From positions 372,001 to 436,000 of the forward strand of contig CAWGST010000005.1 in the NCBI GenBank assembly GCA_963825315.1: a stretch of 64,000 nt of DNA, in the 5' to 3' direction. Positions 7,926-17,590 of this stretch are shown in pieces. Every line of letters begins with the position of its first letter. Position 1 is the first letter of the stretch. The translations under genes and the position numbers were made by a program. The notes beneath the pieces were generated by a model that worked only from the letters and a program-made list of their open reading frames with translations, was not told where the DNA came from and did no database searches. The DNA is from DASRLE01 sp963825315. Lineage in GTDB: Bacteria; Verrucomicrobiota; Verrucomicrobiia; Limisphaerales; Palsa-1400.

Positions 7926-9104
7926 ATGAACAAGAATTTCATTTTTTCTTCCGAGTCCGTCGGGGAAGGCCATCCCGACAAAGTTTGCGATACCATTTCC
8001 GACGCGGTGCTGGATGCGCATCTCGAACAGGACCCGCGCAGCCGGGTGGCCTGCGAGACTTACGCCAAGAGCAACATGGTCATTGTCGGCGGTGAAATCA
8101 CCACCCGGGCCAAGGTAAACATCAATGATGTCGTGCGCAAGGCGATTGCGGAAATCGGCTATGTGAATGACGACGATGTGTTTCACGCCGAGAAAGTGTT
8201 CATCACCAATTTGGTAACCCGGCAAAGTCCGGACATCGCGCAGGGCGTTGATGCCCGCGCGGCGGAGGGCAAGGATACGGCGGAGCAGGGGGCGGGGGAC
8301 CAGGGACTGATGTTTGGGTTTGCCTGCACTGAAACGCCGGAATTGATGCCGGCGCCCATCATGTTTGCCCACCGGCTGGGACGCGAATTGACCCGGGTGC
8401 GCAAGGCCGGCAAAGTGGCCTGGCTCCGGCCCGATTCCAAAACCCAGGTGTCCGTCCAATATGAAAACGGCAAACCGGCGCGCATCGTCAATGTCGTTGT
8501 CTCCACCCAGCACTCCGCCGACGTCAAGCACAAGGAAATCAAGGATTTCGTCATCAAGGAGATCGTGTTCAAAGTGCTCCCGCCGCCGATGCTGGACAAA
8601 CGGACGCAATTCCTGATCAACCCGACCGGGCGGTTTGTGGTGGGGGGGCCGCAGGGCGACACGGGGCTGACCGGGCGGAAGATTATAGTTGACAGTTACG
8701 GCGGCATGGGCCGCCACGGCGGCGGCGCCTTCAGCGGCAAAGACCCCTCCAAAGTGGACCGCAGCGCGGCTTACATGGGCCGTTACGTGGCCAAAAACAT
8801 CGTCGCGGCGGGTCTGGCCACGCGGGCGGAGATTCAATTTGCCTACGCCATCGGTTATCCCGACCCGGTTTCAATCTGCGTGGACACCTTCGGCACGGGC
8901 GAAGCAAGCGACGAAAAGATCGAGCAGGCCGTGCGCGAAGTGTTTAATTTCAAACCGGCCGCCATCATCAAGCAGCTCAATCTGCTCCGGCCGATTTATT
9001 CCAAAACCACCAATTACGGCCATTTTGGCAAAATTGACGACCTGAACAGCATCACTTGGGAAAAAACGGACAAGGCCGCGGCGCTGCGCAAGGCGGCCCG
9101 GTGA
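7926..9104 (+). CDS. metK: S-adenosylmethionine synthetase
   Basis: A 392-residue methionine adenosyltransferase, making SAM from methionine and ATP. GEGHPDKVCD is at residues 13-22 (catalytic His16), followed by GAGDQGLMFGFA, a GRFVVGGPQGDTGLTGRKII stretch and the phosphate loop GGGAFSGKDPSKVDRSAAY-like segment. The domain set is complete. ATG 7926 gives the standard N-terminus; the frame is open further upstream but that part overlaps sahR. ahcY follows 32 bases later, so SAM formation and SAH removal are co-expressed. Confidence 0.97.
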   Translation: MNKNFIFSSESVGEGHPDKVCDTISDAVLDAHLEQDPRSRVACETYAKSNMVIVGGEITTRAKVNINDVVRKAIAEIGYVNDDDVFHAEKVFITNLVTRQSPDIAQGVDARAAEGKDTAEQGAGDQGLMFGFACTETPELMPAPIMFAHRLGRELTRVRKAGKVAWLRPDSKTQVSVQYENGKPARIVNVVVSTQHSADVKHKEIKDFVIKEIVFKVLPPPMLDKRTQFLINPTGRFVVGGPQGDTGLTGRKIIVDSYGGMGRHGGGAFSGKDPSKVDRSAAYMGRYVAKNIVAAGLATRAEIQFAYAIGYPDPVSICVDTFGTGEASDEKIEQAVREVFNFKPAAIIKQLNLLRPIYSKTTNYGHFGKIDDLNSITWEKTDKAAALRKAAR

Positions 9105-9136
9105 GACAATACTAAATAATCAGCAACACAATTCTT

Positions 9137-10612
9137 ATGCCCGTCAAACTTTCAGCGTCCCGCGGAACCAAGCCGGCCAAAACCGCGCTCTCCAAAAACG
9201 GCGGCCAGTCCCGCGACTTCAAGGTCAGGGACATCAGCCTGGCCGATTACGGCCGCAAAGCCATCGCCATTGCCGAGCACGAAATGCCCGGTCTCATGGC
9301 CATCCGCCGCAAGTACGCGCCGGCCAAACCGCTGCAAGGCGTGCGCATCACCGGCTCGTTGCACATGACAGTGGAAACGGCCGTGCTCATCGAGAGCCTG
9401 GCGGCCTTGGGCGCCTCCGTGCGCTGGGCCAGTTGCAATATTTTTTCCACCCAGGACCACGCGGCGGCGGCGATTGCCAGGGCGGGCTTTCCGGTTTTCG
9501 CCTGGAAGGGCGAGTCGCTGGAAGAGTACTGGGATTGCACCTTCGCAGCCATTGCCCATCCCAACGGGCTGGGGCCGCAATTGATTGTTGATGACGGCGG
9601 TGACGCAACGTTGCTCATCCACAAAGGCTACGAATTGGAGAATGGCGATGGATGGGTCAACAGACCGGGCGCGTCGCACGAGGAAGACGTGATCAAGCGC
9701 CTGCTCAAGCGCGTGGCCCGGGAGCGCCCTTCATTCTGGCACACCGTGGTCAAAGATTGGAAAGGGGTCAGCGAGGAAACGACCACCGGCGTTCATCGGC
9801 TCTATCAGATGAAGGAAGCCAAAAAGCTGTTGGTCCCCGCCATCAATGTCAATGACTCCGTCACCAAATCGAAGTTTGACAATCTTTATGGCTGCCGCGA
9901 ATCGCTGGCCGACGGCATCAAACGCGCCACCGACGTCATGGTGGCCGGCAAAGTGGCCGTGGTTTGCGGGTATGGCGACGTGGGCAAAGGCTCGTCCCAT
10001 TCGCTGCGCGGCTTCGGCGCGCGCGTCATTGTGACGGAGATTGATCCGATCAACGCGTTGCAGGCGGCCATGGAGGGTTTCGAGGTCACGACCGTCGAAG
10101 ACACGCTTGGGGCAGGGGACATCTATGTGACCTGCACCGGCAACTGCGAAGTCATCACCCTTGAGCACATGCAAAAGATGAAGGACCAGGCCATTGTCTG
10201 CAACATCGGGCATTTCGACAACGAGATCCAAGTCAGCCGGCTGAACAGCGCGCCCGGTGTCAAGAAGTTGAATATCAAGCCGCAGGTTGACAAGTACACT
10301 TTTCCCGACGGCCACAGCCTCTACCTGCTGGCGGAGGGGCGTTTGGTGAACCTGGGCTGCGCCACGGGACATCCGAGCTTTGTCATGTCCAACTCATTCT
10401 CCAACCAGGTCCTGGCCCAGCTCGATTTGTGGAACCACAAGGACATCTATCGCCGGGATGTCTATCGCCTGCCGAAGAGACTGGACGAAGAAGTGGCCCG
10501 CCTGCACCTCGAAAAAATCGGGGTGAAGCTGACCCGGCTGACCAAAAAGCAGGCCGAATATCTGGGCATATCGGCCGACGGCCCGTACAAGCCCGAGCAC
10601 TATCGCTATTGA
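9137..10612 (+). CDS. ahcY: Adenosylhomocysteinase (SAH hydrolase)
   Basis: A 491-residue enzyme that splits S-adenosylhomocysteine into adenosine and homocysteine, relieving product inhibition of methyltransferases. It shows DDGGDATLLIHKGYE, the substrate/NAD segment SKFDNLYGCRESLADGIKRA, the dinucleotide loop VVCGYGDVGKGSSHSLRGFG, GHPSFVMSNSFSNQ, and the conserved C-terminus YKPEHYRY. It has the longer insert typical of the AhcY class of plants and many bacteria. It lies directly after metK and only eight bases from the end of the convergent receiver-PAS gene. Confidence 0.97.
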   Translation: MPVKLSASRGTKPAKTALSKNGGQSRDFKVRDISLADYGRKAIAIAEHEMPGLMAIRRKYAPAKPLQGVRITGSLHMTVETAVLIESLAALGASVRWASCNIFSTQDHAAAAIARAGFPVFAWKGESLEEYWDCTFAAIAHPNGLGPQLIVDDGGDATLLIHKGYELENGDGWVNRPGASHEEDVIKRLLKRVARERPSFWHTVVKDWKGVSEETTTGVHRLYQMKEAKKLLVPAINVNDSVTKSKFDNLYGCRESLADGIKRATDVMVAGKVAVVCGYGDVGKGSSHSLRGFGARVIVTEIDPINALQAAMEGFEVTTVEDTLGAGDIYVTCTGNCEVITLEHMQKMKDQAIVCNIGHFDNEIQVSRLNSAPGVKKLNIKPQVDKYTFPDGHSLYLLAEGRLVNLGCATGHPSFVMSNSFSNQVLAQLDLWNHKDIYRRDVYRLPKRLDEEVARLHLEKIGVKLTRLTKKQAEYLGISADGPYKPEHYRY

Positions 10613-10620
10613 CAGGCGGC

Positions 10621-11664
10621 CTATTCCTTGGGCTTGGTGAAATCGGGGTAAAGTTTTTCCATGCAGTCGGGGCAGATGGAATGGGAAAATTCGGCGTTGG
10701 AATGCTCGTGGACAAATGTTTCCAACTTCTGCCAGTAGCCCTTGTCGTCCCGGATCTTTTTGCAGGAGGCGCAAATCGGCAGCAGACCGCTCAGGGTTCT
10801 GACTTTGGACAACGTTTCGTTTAACTGCTCGATCATTTTGGTGCGTTCGGCCTCAATCTTTTTGCGTTCGGTGATGTCGTAGGCGATGGAGGAGGCGCCC
10901 ATCAAGCGGCCATCCGCGCTTTTAATGGGAGAAATGGCCAGATAAACATCCACCTCGACGCCATCTTTGCGGACGCGCTTTGTCTCGAAAGGCTCGATCG
11001 GTTTGCCGGCGCGAAGCTTCTCAAAGATTTCCAACCTGGTCGAGCGCAAGGACTCGGGGATGATGATGAACACAGATTGTCCGACGGCTTCCGCTTCCGT
11101 ATATCCGAAGAGTTGCCGGGCGCCAGCGTTCCAGGTGGTAATGACCCCATCCATGTTTTGGCTGATGATGGCTTCTCCCGTGGAATCAACGATGGCGGCC
11201 AGATAGAACAATTTCTCCAAGTCCGCCGCGCGTTGGGCCCTTTCCTGCGCTTCGCGCAATTCCCGATCAATGGCGGGGGCAAGGCGCGCCAAGTTGTCCT
11301 TCACAATAAAGTCGTGAGCGCCCGCCTTCATCACTTCGACAGCCAGTTTTTCCCCGACGGTGCCGGAGGCGACGATGAACGGCAGATCGAGCTTCTTTTT
11401 CTTCAGCAGATCGCTGGCAAGGGCGACATTGAAATTGGGCATCGTGTAGTCACAGAGGACAACGTCCCACCGCTCCCGGTCCAGGGCTTCCTCCATCGTG
11501 GCGGCGTTGCAAACCCTTTGGTAATGGACGTTGTAACCGCTGGATTCAAGATGGCTGACCATCAGCGCGGCATCTCTCTCCGAGTCTTCCACGAGCAACA
11601 CCCGAAGAGGCCGGCCCTCCCGGCCAACTTTTGCCAAAGGCTTTTTAACTTTTGCGGATTTCAT
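10621..11664 (-). CDS. Response regulator with receiver, PAS and C-terminal cysteine motif
   Basis: About 347 residues. An N-terminal CheY-like receiver (RVLLVEDSERDA, phospho-acceptor D72 in VVLCDYTMP) is followed by a PAS domain (LAAIVDSTGEAIISQ, TTWNAGARQLFGYTEAEAVG, ending SIAYDITERKKIEAE), a short coiled coil, and a C-terminal module LSGLLPICASCKKIRDDKGY with FSHSICPDCMEKLYP, a two-CxxC motif often found at the end of such regulators. There is no kinase or GGDEF output, so signalling is by protein contact or the cysteine module. The start at 11664 follows GGTGG; an upstream in-frame start would add 20 residues. Confidence 0.85.
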   Translation of the reverse strand: MKSAKVKKPLAKVGREGRPLRVLLVEDSERDAALMVSHLESSGYNVHYQRVCNAATMEEALDRERWDVVLCDYTMPNFNVALASDLLKKKKLDLPFIVASGTVGEKLAVEVMKAGAHDFIVKDNLARLAPAIDRELREAQERAQRAADLEKLFYLAAIVDSTGEAIISQNMDGVITTWNAGARQLFGYTEAEAVGQSVFIIIPESLRSTRLEIFEKLRAGKPIEPFETKRVRKDGVEVDVYLAISPIKSADGRLMGASSIAYDITERKKIEAERTKMIEQLNETLSKVRTLSGLLPICASCKKIRDDKGYWQKLETFVHEHSNAEFSHSICPDCMEKLYPDFTKPKE

Positions 11665-11793
11665 ATCTGCCACCCAAACCATAAATTTGACATCAACTGT
11701 GCCACTGACTTGACAGTTAACCAACCCGGAACGAAACTGTCAACGGCGCGCCTGCCACCAGCGTATTCGCATTCCGGGCGCGCCACAGGTTTT

Positions 11794-11973
11794 ATGCAGG
11801 AATCTGAATTCATTCAATGCCCATTTTGCGGGCAGGAGTTTGAAGTGCTTGTTGACACCAGCCAGCCCTCGCAACGGTTCACCACGGAGTGCGAAATCTG
11901 CTGCCGCCCCATGGAGGTGGCCGTGGAATGCGAGCCGGGCGAAATTCTGAGCTTGGATGTGCGCCCGAATTGA
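11794..11973 (+). CDS. CPxCG-type cysteine-rich small zinc protein
   Basis: A 59-residue protein with IQCPFCGQEFEVLVD near the N-terminus and TTECEICCRPMEVAVE in the middle, the two half-sites of a small zinc ribbon (CPXCG-containing family). It ends with an acidic strand region. Partners are unknown. The next gene starts ten bases downstream and is likely cotranscribed. Confidence 0.8.
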   Translation: MQESEFIQCPFCGQEFEVLVDTSQPSQRFTTECEICCRPMEVAVECEPGEILSLDVRPN

Positions 11974-11983
11974 AGGAGACTTG

Positions 11984-12319
11984 ATGATTATGTCGCTGAA
12001 TTCATTTGTAATCATTTTGTGGGTTTATATTGTTCTGCTCCTGGCTGGAGGCTTGATGGGCTTTCTCAAAGCGGGGAGCAAGATCTCATTAATTACCTCG
12101 GCCGCTTTCGCGCTGCCGCTGGCTTTGTGTGCCACGGCGGTGATTCCGCCATATCCCATCGCGCCAATCCTCCTGGGGCTGCTGGCGCTGATTTTTGCGG
12201 TGCGCTATTTTAAAGGGAAGAAATTCATGCCCTCGGGCTTGATGGCAGTGGTGACGACCATCGCCTTGGTAATTGTCTGTTGGCTTTATGAGACGGCAGT
12301 TGTTGTAATAAAACGTTAG
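11984..12319 (+). CDS. TMEM14-family small membrane protein
   Basis: A 111-residue protein with four hydrophobic helices and almost no loops (residues 6-24, 34-52, 57-70 and 83-102). The GGLMGFLKAGSKISLI segment after TM1 and RYFKGKKFMPSGLMA before TM4 match the TMEM14/UPF0136 family. Function in bacteria is unknown. AAGGAG at 11973-11978 supports ATG 11984, with a second ATG two codons on. Confidence 0.85.
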   Translation: MIMSLNSFVIILWVYIVLLLAGGLMGFLKAGSKISLITSAAFALPLALCATAVIPPYPIAPILLGLLALIFAVRYFKGKKFMPSGLMAVVTTIALVIVCWLYETAVVVIKR

Positions 12320-12346
12320 AATCAGGAACGCCCCCGGTTCATTCGC

Positions 12347-14950
12347 GTGCAAACCTCTCTCCCGATTTGGCAGGTTCATGCCCAAATTGTTGACGCGCTC
12401 CAGACCGGTCATCGCCTGGTGCTGATTGCTCCCACGGGTTCCGGGAAAACGACCCAGGTTCCGCAAATGATTTTGGACGGCTGCGCGTGTCCCGGACGCA
12501 TTGTTGTGTTGCAACCACGCCGCGTGGCCGCCCGCACCGTGGCCGCCCGCGTCGCCTGGGAACGCGGCGGCAAACTCGGCGGCGAGGTCGGATACCAGAT
12601 TCGTTTTGAAGATCGCACCAGCCTGGGCACGCGCATATGCTTTGTGACCGAGGGGATACTGCTGCGCTGGCTTCAGGATGATCCGGACTTGCGCGAAATC
12701 AGCGTCATTTTTTTTGACGAATTCCATGAGCGCAATTTGTTGAGCGACGTAGCCCTGGCCTTGACCAGGCGACTCCAGGAAACACAGCGGCCCGATCTGA
12801 AGATCGTTGTCATGTCCGCCACGCTGGAGGCGGAGCCTGTGGCAAAATACCTGGGCGGGTGTCCCGTGCTGGTCTCCGAAGGAATAGCCTTCCCCGTGGA
12901 AATCCGCCATGCCGCCTTGCACGACGAACGCCCGGTTTCCGAGCAAGCCGCGGATTTGGTCGCGCAAATCACTCATTCCGCCGCGCCGGGGGACATCCTC
13001 GTCTTTATGCCCGGCATGGGCGAAATCAATGCGACCATCGGAGCCTGTCGCGCGGCCGAAACGCGCGAACGCCTCGCCCTGATTCCCCTGCACGGAGAGT
13101 TGCCGCCCGAGGAGCAGGACGCGGCCTTTGCGCCGAACCCTTTGCGCAAGGTTGTGGTGGCCACGAATGTCGCGGAAACTTCGGTGACCATTGACGGCAT
13201 CGTTCATGTGATTGACAGCGGTTTGGCCCGCGTGGCGCGTTATGAGGCAGAGCGCGGCATCAGCACGTTGTTTATCGAACCCATCAGCCGCGCCTCCGCC
13301 GAACAACGAGCGGGCAGGGCGGGGCGGACCGCGCCGGGCGTCTGCCACCGGCTTTGGACGGAAGGCGCGCACCTGAACCGGCCGGAGCGCAATACTCCGG
13401 AAATTCAACGAAGCGATTTGGCTGAAGTTGTCCTTCTGCTTCACTCGTTCGGGATCAAAGATGCGGCGCGGTTTGATTGGCTGGACCGGCCTGATCCCCA
13501 GGCGGTGGAACGGGCCGAAAAGCTTTTGCGCATCCTGGGCGCGCTTCGCTCCGGGCAGGGGGACGGCGCGCCGGCCGACAATTCGGACATGACGCCCATC
13601 GGCTGGCAGATGTTGCGGTTGCCGATGCATCCCCGTTATTCGCGGATGCTGGTGGAAGCGGCCAAATACGGCTGCGTTCCCGCGGCGGCATTGTGCGCGT
13701 CCCTGGTCAGCGGACGCGATTTGCTGATGCGGCTGGGCCGGGACGACAAACATATCGCCGAGGCGCGCGAACTGTTTGAGGCCAGCGCCGACTCGGATTT
13801 TTACACGTTGATGCGGGCGTATCAGTTTGCCAGGAACAACAATTTTAGCGTTGACCTGTGCCGGCGTCACGGCGTCCATGCGCAAATTGCGCGGCAAGTG
13901 CAACAGGTTTACGAACAAATTGTGCAGGCGGGCAGGGGAGAGCGCGGCGGGGATCGGGGGTTGAAGGAGGAGGACGCCGGTGAGGCCGCGCCGAAGGGAG
14001 AGGAGCCGTTGCTGCGTTGCATCACGGCGGGATTCATTGACCAGCTTTGCAAACGACGGGACCAGGGCACTCTGGAATGCGAGTTGACGGAAGGGCGCTC
14101 GGGAACATTGGTGCGGGAGAGCGTTGTCCAAAATTCCCCTCTTTTTGTCGCATCCAGCATACGCGAGGTCTCCGGTCGGACGGGCAACCTCACCTTGCTG
14201 GGCCTGGCGACCGCGGTCAAACGGCAATGGATCGAGGAAATGTTCCCCAGCCAGATCAGCCGCCGCGTGGAGCATTTGTTTGATCGCACGCACAAGAGGG
14301 TCAGCGCGGTGAATTTGGTTCGCTTCCATGATTTGGTCATCCATTGTGAACATCAACGCGAGGTGGACGCCATCGCCTCGGGGCGCTGCCTGGCCGACGC
14401 TTATGGGAAGCAATACTTTGAACTGCCGCTTTTCAATCATGAAATCAAACAGATGATGGCGCGGGTCAATGTCGTCTGCGCTGTCATGCCCGAACTGGAA
14501 GTGCCGCCGGCCGACACGGCTTTTGTTCTGGCTTTCCTCGCGCGCGCCTTTGCTGGATTTACTTTGGTGAAGGAGGCGCAAGCGACGCCGTTGCGCGATC
14601 TTTTCCTGGAACAAATTGGCAGGGAAAGATTGGAATGGATCAATGAACTGGCTCCGCAATCGGTCGTCTGGCATGACGGCAGGAAGCTCAAACTCCTTTA
14701 TCCTGATCAACCGCGCGATGGAGATGGCGAGCCGAACTCCCCGGAATTGCAAGTAAAACTCCACGAGAGCTTCGCGCTTAAAGTTCATCCGCACATCTGC
14801 GAAGGACGATTGCCGGTCAAGATTTGGCTCTGCGCGCCGGATGGCAGGCGAATTGAATCCACGTTTAATTGGCCGGCCTTCAAGGCCAACAGCTACCCCA
14901 AGCTCAAAAACGCGCTTCAGCAGAAATTCCCCGGGTTTGTTTGGGTTTGA
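12347..14950 (+). CDS. hrpB: ATP-dependent RNA helicase HrpB
   Basis: An 867-residue DEAH/RHA-type helicase. Walker A APTGSGKTTQVP is at residues 28-39, motif Ia VLQPRRVAARTVAARVA follows, motif II is FFDEFHERNLLSD (DEFH, characteristic of HrpB), motif III SATLE, motif V NVAETSVTIDGIVHVIDSGL and motif VI QRAGRAGRTAPG. The C-terminal HrpB domain ends PGFVWV. Start is GTG 12347; length is slightly above the usual 820-850. A long open frame on the opposite strand is only a codon-bias shadow. Confidence 0.95.
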   Translation: MQTSLPIWQVHAQIVDALQTGHRLVLIAPTGSGKTTQVPQMILDGCACPGRIVVLQPRRVAARTVAARVAWERGGKLGGEVGYQIRFEDRTSLGTRICFVTEGILLRWLQDDPDLREISVIFFDEFHERNLLSDVALALTRRLQETQRPDLKIVVMSATLEAEPVAKYLGGCPVLVSEGIAFPVEIRHAALHDERPVSEQAADLVAQITHSAAPGDILVFMPGMGEINATIGACRAAETRERLALIPLHGELPPEEQDAAFAPNPLRKVVVATNVAETSVTIDGIVHVIDSGLARVARYEAERGISTLFIEPISRASAEQRAGRAGRTAPGVCHRLWTEGAHLNRPERNTPEIQRSDLAEVVLLLHSFGIKDAARFDWLDRPDPQAVERAEKLLRILGALRSGQGDGAPADNSDMTPIGWQMLRLPMHPRYSRMLVEAAKYGCVPAAALCASLVSGRDLLMRLGRDDKHIAEARELFEASADSDFYTLMRAYQFARNNNFSVDLCRRHGVHAQIARQVQQVYEQIVQAGRGERGGDRGLKEEDAGEAAPKGEEPLLRCITAGFIDQLCKRRDQGTLECELTEGRSGTLVRESVVQNSPLFVASSIREVSGRTGNLTLLGLATAVKRQWIEEMFPSQISRRVEHLFDRTHKRVSAVNLVRFHDLVIHCEHQREVDAIASGRCLADAYGKQYFELPLFNHEIKQMMARVNVVCAVMPELEVPPADTAFVLAFLARAFAGFTLVKEAQATPLRDLFLEQIGRERLEWINELAPQSVVWHDGRKLKLLYPDQPRDGDGEPNSPELQVKLHESFALKVHPHICEGRLPVKIWLCAPDGRRIESTFNWPAFKANSYPKLKNALQQKFPGFVWV

Positions 14951-15005
14951 GTGACGGCCGCAGCGATTGGTGGTCAAAAATCGCCAGAAAAGTCATATTG
15001 ATAGA

Positions 15006-16828
15006 TAGTGTCTGAGAGAAAACTGTTCGCGCGAGCGTGGCGCAAGGCGTTTCTCGCGCCGGCTCGATTCGAATCTTTGGCGGTATTGGGATGCCGTTTG
15101 GAAAAAACCCAAGGAATCGTGGTCTGAGCCTCAAAAGATTCGCTGGTCAAAGTAGGCAGCGGGAACTATCCTGCGGTTCATGCGCAAGCGATTCGAGGTT
15201 CAATTGGCTTTGGGTAAAACACCGATCGAAAGAGTCGTGCTGCCGTCGCGGAGCCGCGACGAACTGCCCCCGGTTCTGGCGGGTCTGCAATGGATTTTCC
15301 AGACCCCTGAGATCAACGGCCAAGTGTTTGACCTGTTGGAAAAGAAGGTCGTGGCGGGCAGGAAGGCCACCGGGCGGCCGGGTTTGGACCTGTGGCACAT
15401 TTTGGTTTTGGGTGTGGTGCGCCTGGCGCTGGACTGTGATTACGACCGGCTGGAATATCTGGCCAATTACGATGGTTTGTTGCGGCAGATCCTGGGCCTC
15501 CACCCCATGCTTTCAGAGCAGGAGAGGCCTTTTCACTACAAGACGCTTTCGGAAAACGTTTGTCAGGTGGATGAGGAGTTGCTGCGCCAGATCAACGTCC
15601 TGGTGGTTCAGGCCGGGCGGATCGCTTTCAAAAAAAAGAAAACGGTCCCGCTGAACCGATCCGGGCCAAGGCCGACAGCTATGTGCTGGAGACCAACGTG
15701 CATTTTCCGACCGACCTGAACCTGTTGTGGGACGCCCAGCGCAAGTGTGCGGACCTGCTGCTGCCGCTGGTCGTGGCGGCCCGGCTGGGGGGCTGGCGCA
15801 AGTGTCAGGAATGGCGGCGCAAACTCAAAGGTCAGATGATTGCCTTGACGCGGCTGGCCAGTGGCGGCGGCCCCAAGAAGGAGCAGCGCCAGCAGGCGGC
15901 TGCTGCGGCCTATGTGCGGGACAGTTACCGTTTCGAGGAAAAAGTGTTCACGACGATCCAGGCCTTGCCGGTGCCGCAGGACGTGGTGGAGTGGGCGCGG
16001 CGCGAGCAATTGGACTATTTCCACACCATGATGATCAAGCAACTGGACCTGGTGGAACGCCGCTTGCTCCAGGGCCAAACGATTCCCCATGAGGAGAAGA
16101 TTTTCTCATTGTTCGAGCCGCACACCGAGTGGATCAACAAGGGCAAGCTCTTTCCGTCGGTGGAACTGGGGCATAAAGTATTATTGACAACAGATCAGCA
16201 CGAATTGATTCTGGACTACAAAGTCATGGAGCAGTTGAACGATGTCGACGAAGTTATTGCCCTGGCCGATCGATTGCTGGGCGGCTACGGTGCCGGGGCT
16301 GTGGCCAGCCTGAGTGTTGACAAGGGCTTTAGCCGGGCAGAAGACCGTCAACTGCTGGAGCTCTACATTCCAGAAGTCATCATGCCCAAACGCGGCAAGC
16401 GCAACAGTCAAGAACAGGCGCGAGAGGGGCAGCGCCGTTTTGTGGCGCTACGCCGCCAGCACAACGCCATTGAATCGGACATTAACGCGCTGGAACATCA
16501 CGGTTTGAATTATTGTCCCGACAAAGGCTGGCACGGGTTCAAGCGCTACGTGGGCTTTGGCGTGCTGGCTTACAACCTGCACAAGATCGGTCGGCGCCTG
16601 CTGGAGCGCCGGCCGGAGGCCGAACCGCCGAGAGTATTGTGCGCCTAAAAAAGCGGGTTTCGTAACAAAAGCGTGATTAAACCAGGTGAAATGTCGCCGC
16701 AAACCGCCTCTGCAATGGCTGGCCGGGTCAACAGCAAAAAACCGGCCAGAAAAACACCCCGCAAAACCGAGAGTCCCGGCTTCAGAAGGGTGCCGATTTG
16801 AAAAACACGAGTTTTCTCCCAATCACTA
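15006..16828 (+). mobile_element. Complete insertion sequence with imperfect TIRs and 6-bp target duplication
   Basis: The ends are related inverted repeats: left 15006-15024 (TAGTGTCTGAGAGAAAACT) and right 16810-16828 (reverse complement TAGTGATTGGGAGAAAACT), three mismatches in 19. Directly outside both ends is GATAGA (15000-15005 and 16829-16834), a 6-base target duplication. The element is 1,823 bp with one transposase split by an A-run shift. Intact ends and matching duplications indicate a fairly recent insertion. The right edge lies against the repeat copy at 16831-16960. The IS family is not assigned; an ISNCY- or IS1182-like group is my guess. Confidence 0.85.
15180..16648 (+). CDS. 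IS transposase made by a -1 shift (orfA/orfB)
   Basis: The first frame (15180-15719) carries the N-terminal part (GLDLWHILVLGVVRLALDCD, LEYLANYDGLLRQILG). At the eight-A run 15630-15637 (TTTCAAAAAAAAG) a -1 shift leads into a frame reading PIRAKADSYVLETNVHFPTD and on through the catalytic domain (LLTTDQHELILDYKVM, SLSVDKGFSRAEDRQLLEL) to 16648; total about 489 residues. VLETNVHFPTD, the SVDKGF region and later HNAIESDINALEHHGLNYC have the feel of a DDE/DDD core. The A-run is a typical slippery site, so the shift may be programmed rather than a mutation. Confidence 0.82.
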
Positions 16829-16830
16829 GA

Positions 16831-16960
16831 TAGAGGTCCGGAAAATCGGCAACACGGCAACAAGCCTGATTTTACAGGGGTTTCGTTGAGCTTTTCGACC
16901 GGCAACAAAGCGGCAACAGGTGGCAACAAGCCCGGTTACGTTAACGATACAGCCGGCTTG
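16831..16960 (-). repeat. About 130-bp dispersed repeat, copy 1
   Basis: On the minus strand this reads from CAAGCCGGCTGTATCGTTAA through alternating CTTGTTGCC units to ATTTTCCGGACCTCTA. It is clearly related to 43041-43160 on the plus strand (TATCGTTAAtGTAAC, CTTGTTAC units, TTTTCCGGACCTATC). The insertion sequence entered exactly at its TTTTCCGGACC edge. No protein-like frame is conserved apart from a possible IVNVTGL, so it is best treated as a non-coding repeat. Confidence 0.6.
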
Positions 16961-17274
16961 GACTTGTTGGACGGTATGATGACCATCGGTGTGATAAGAA
17001 TTTGAACACGGATGGCAGGATTTCACGGATGCCCGGAAAGATTATGGAAAACGGAGTCAACTGCGAAGTCATTTTGCCACAACGACCACAGCGCAGCCAG
17101 CCGCAACCGAATCCTGACTTGCCCGCAGATCACGCCGATTAACGCAGATACGGAATAAGAATTCTTCATCTGCGTCCATCTGCCTGTTCTGCGGGCAAAG
17201 GCCTTTTTTCCCGTGCTCGAAAAATCCAGGTGGCAGAGCAATGTTTGGCAGAGGCCAGGCAACATGGATGCAGT
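16961..17274. other. Intergenic stretch without a recognised gene
   Basis: About 310 bases between the repeat copy and the split repeat. It contains simple degenerate phrases (for example CGCAGATCACGCCGATTAAC followed by a similar imperfect inverted copy near 17165-17200). No ORF with protein-like composition, terminator or promoter stands out. Confidence 0.4.
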
Positions 17275-17450
17275 CTGGCAACGCTCGATCAACCGCTGGC
17301 AAAAAGTTTTGCGGATGAACCGGGTCTGGTGGAAGTGCTGCATTGAAATGGATGCGGCGGCGAAACAATTTGTGGAAGAACGCAGCAGCATGCTGAAATG
17401 TTGGGAACGGACGCCTGCTTGAACAAAATAATGCAAATATACGGTTTGAC
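17275..17450 (+). repeat. Local repeat, uninterrupted copy (halves A and B joined)
   Basis: Half A is 17275-17319 (CTGGCAACGCTCGATCAACC to GCGGATGAA) and half B is 17321-17450 (CGGGTCTGGTGGAA to ATACGGTTTGAC). Both recur downstream at 18034-18078 and 18774-18903 with equal lengths (45 and 130 bases) but there they are separated by 695 bases holding HigBA. A 69-codon ORF (17213-17422) runs through it, ending in a tryptophan- and cysteine-rich stretch; whether it is translated is unclear. Confidence 0.75.
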
Positions 17451-17590
17451 ACCTTTGACCGCTGGCGATCCGACCCATAAAAGTGGCACAAAAAGTGGCA
17501 CAGCAGGGAACAGACATCAAGAATGTGTTTCCGCCTTGATTTCGGTTGCCTTTTCATGCACTGTTCATGTAGCAGAATTGCTTTTGAAAC

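Noticed and set aside
12089..14977. A 962-codon open frame on the minus strand opposite hrpB.
   Set aside because: It mirrors the hrpB coding frame, has no recognisable domain and is explained by GC-rich codon bias.
17213..17422. A 69-codon ORF across the local repeat as a real gene.
   Set aside because: The second copy is interrupted by HigBA and carries a stop in half B; conservation is at DNA level and no domain is recognised.
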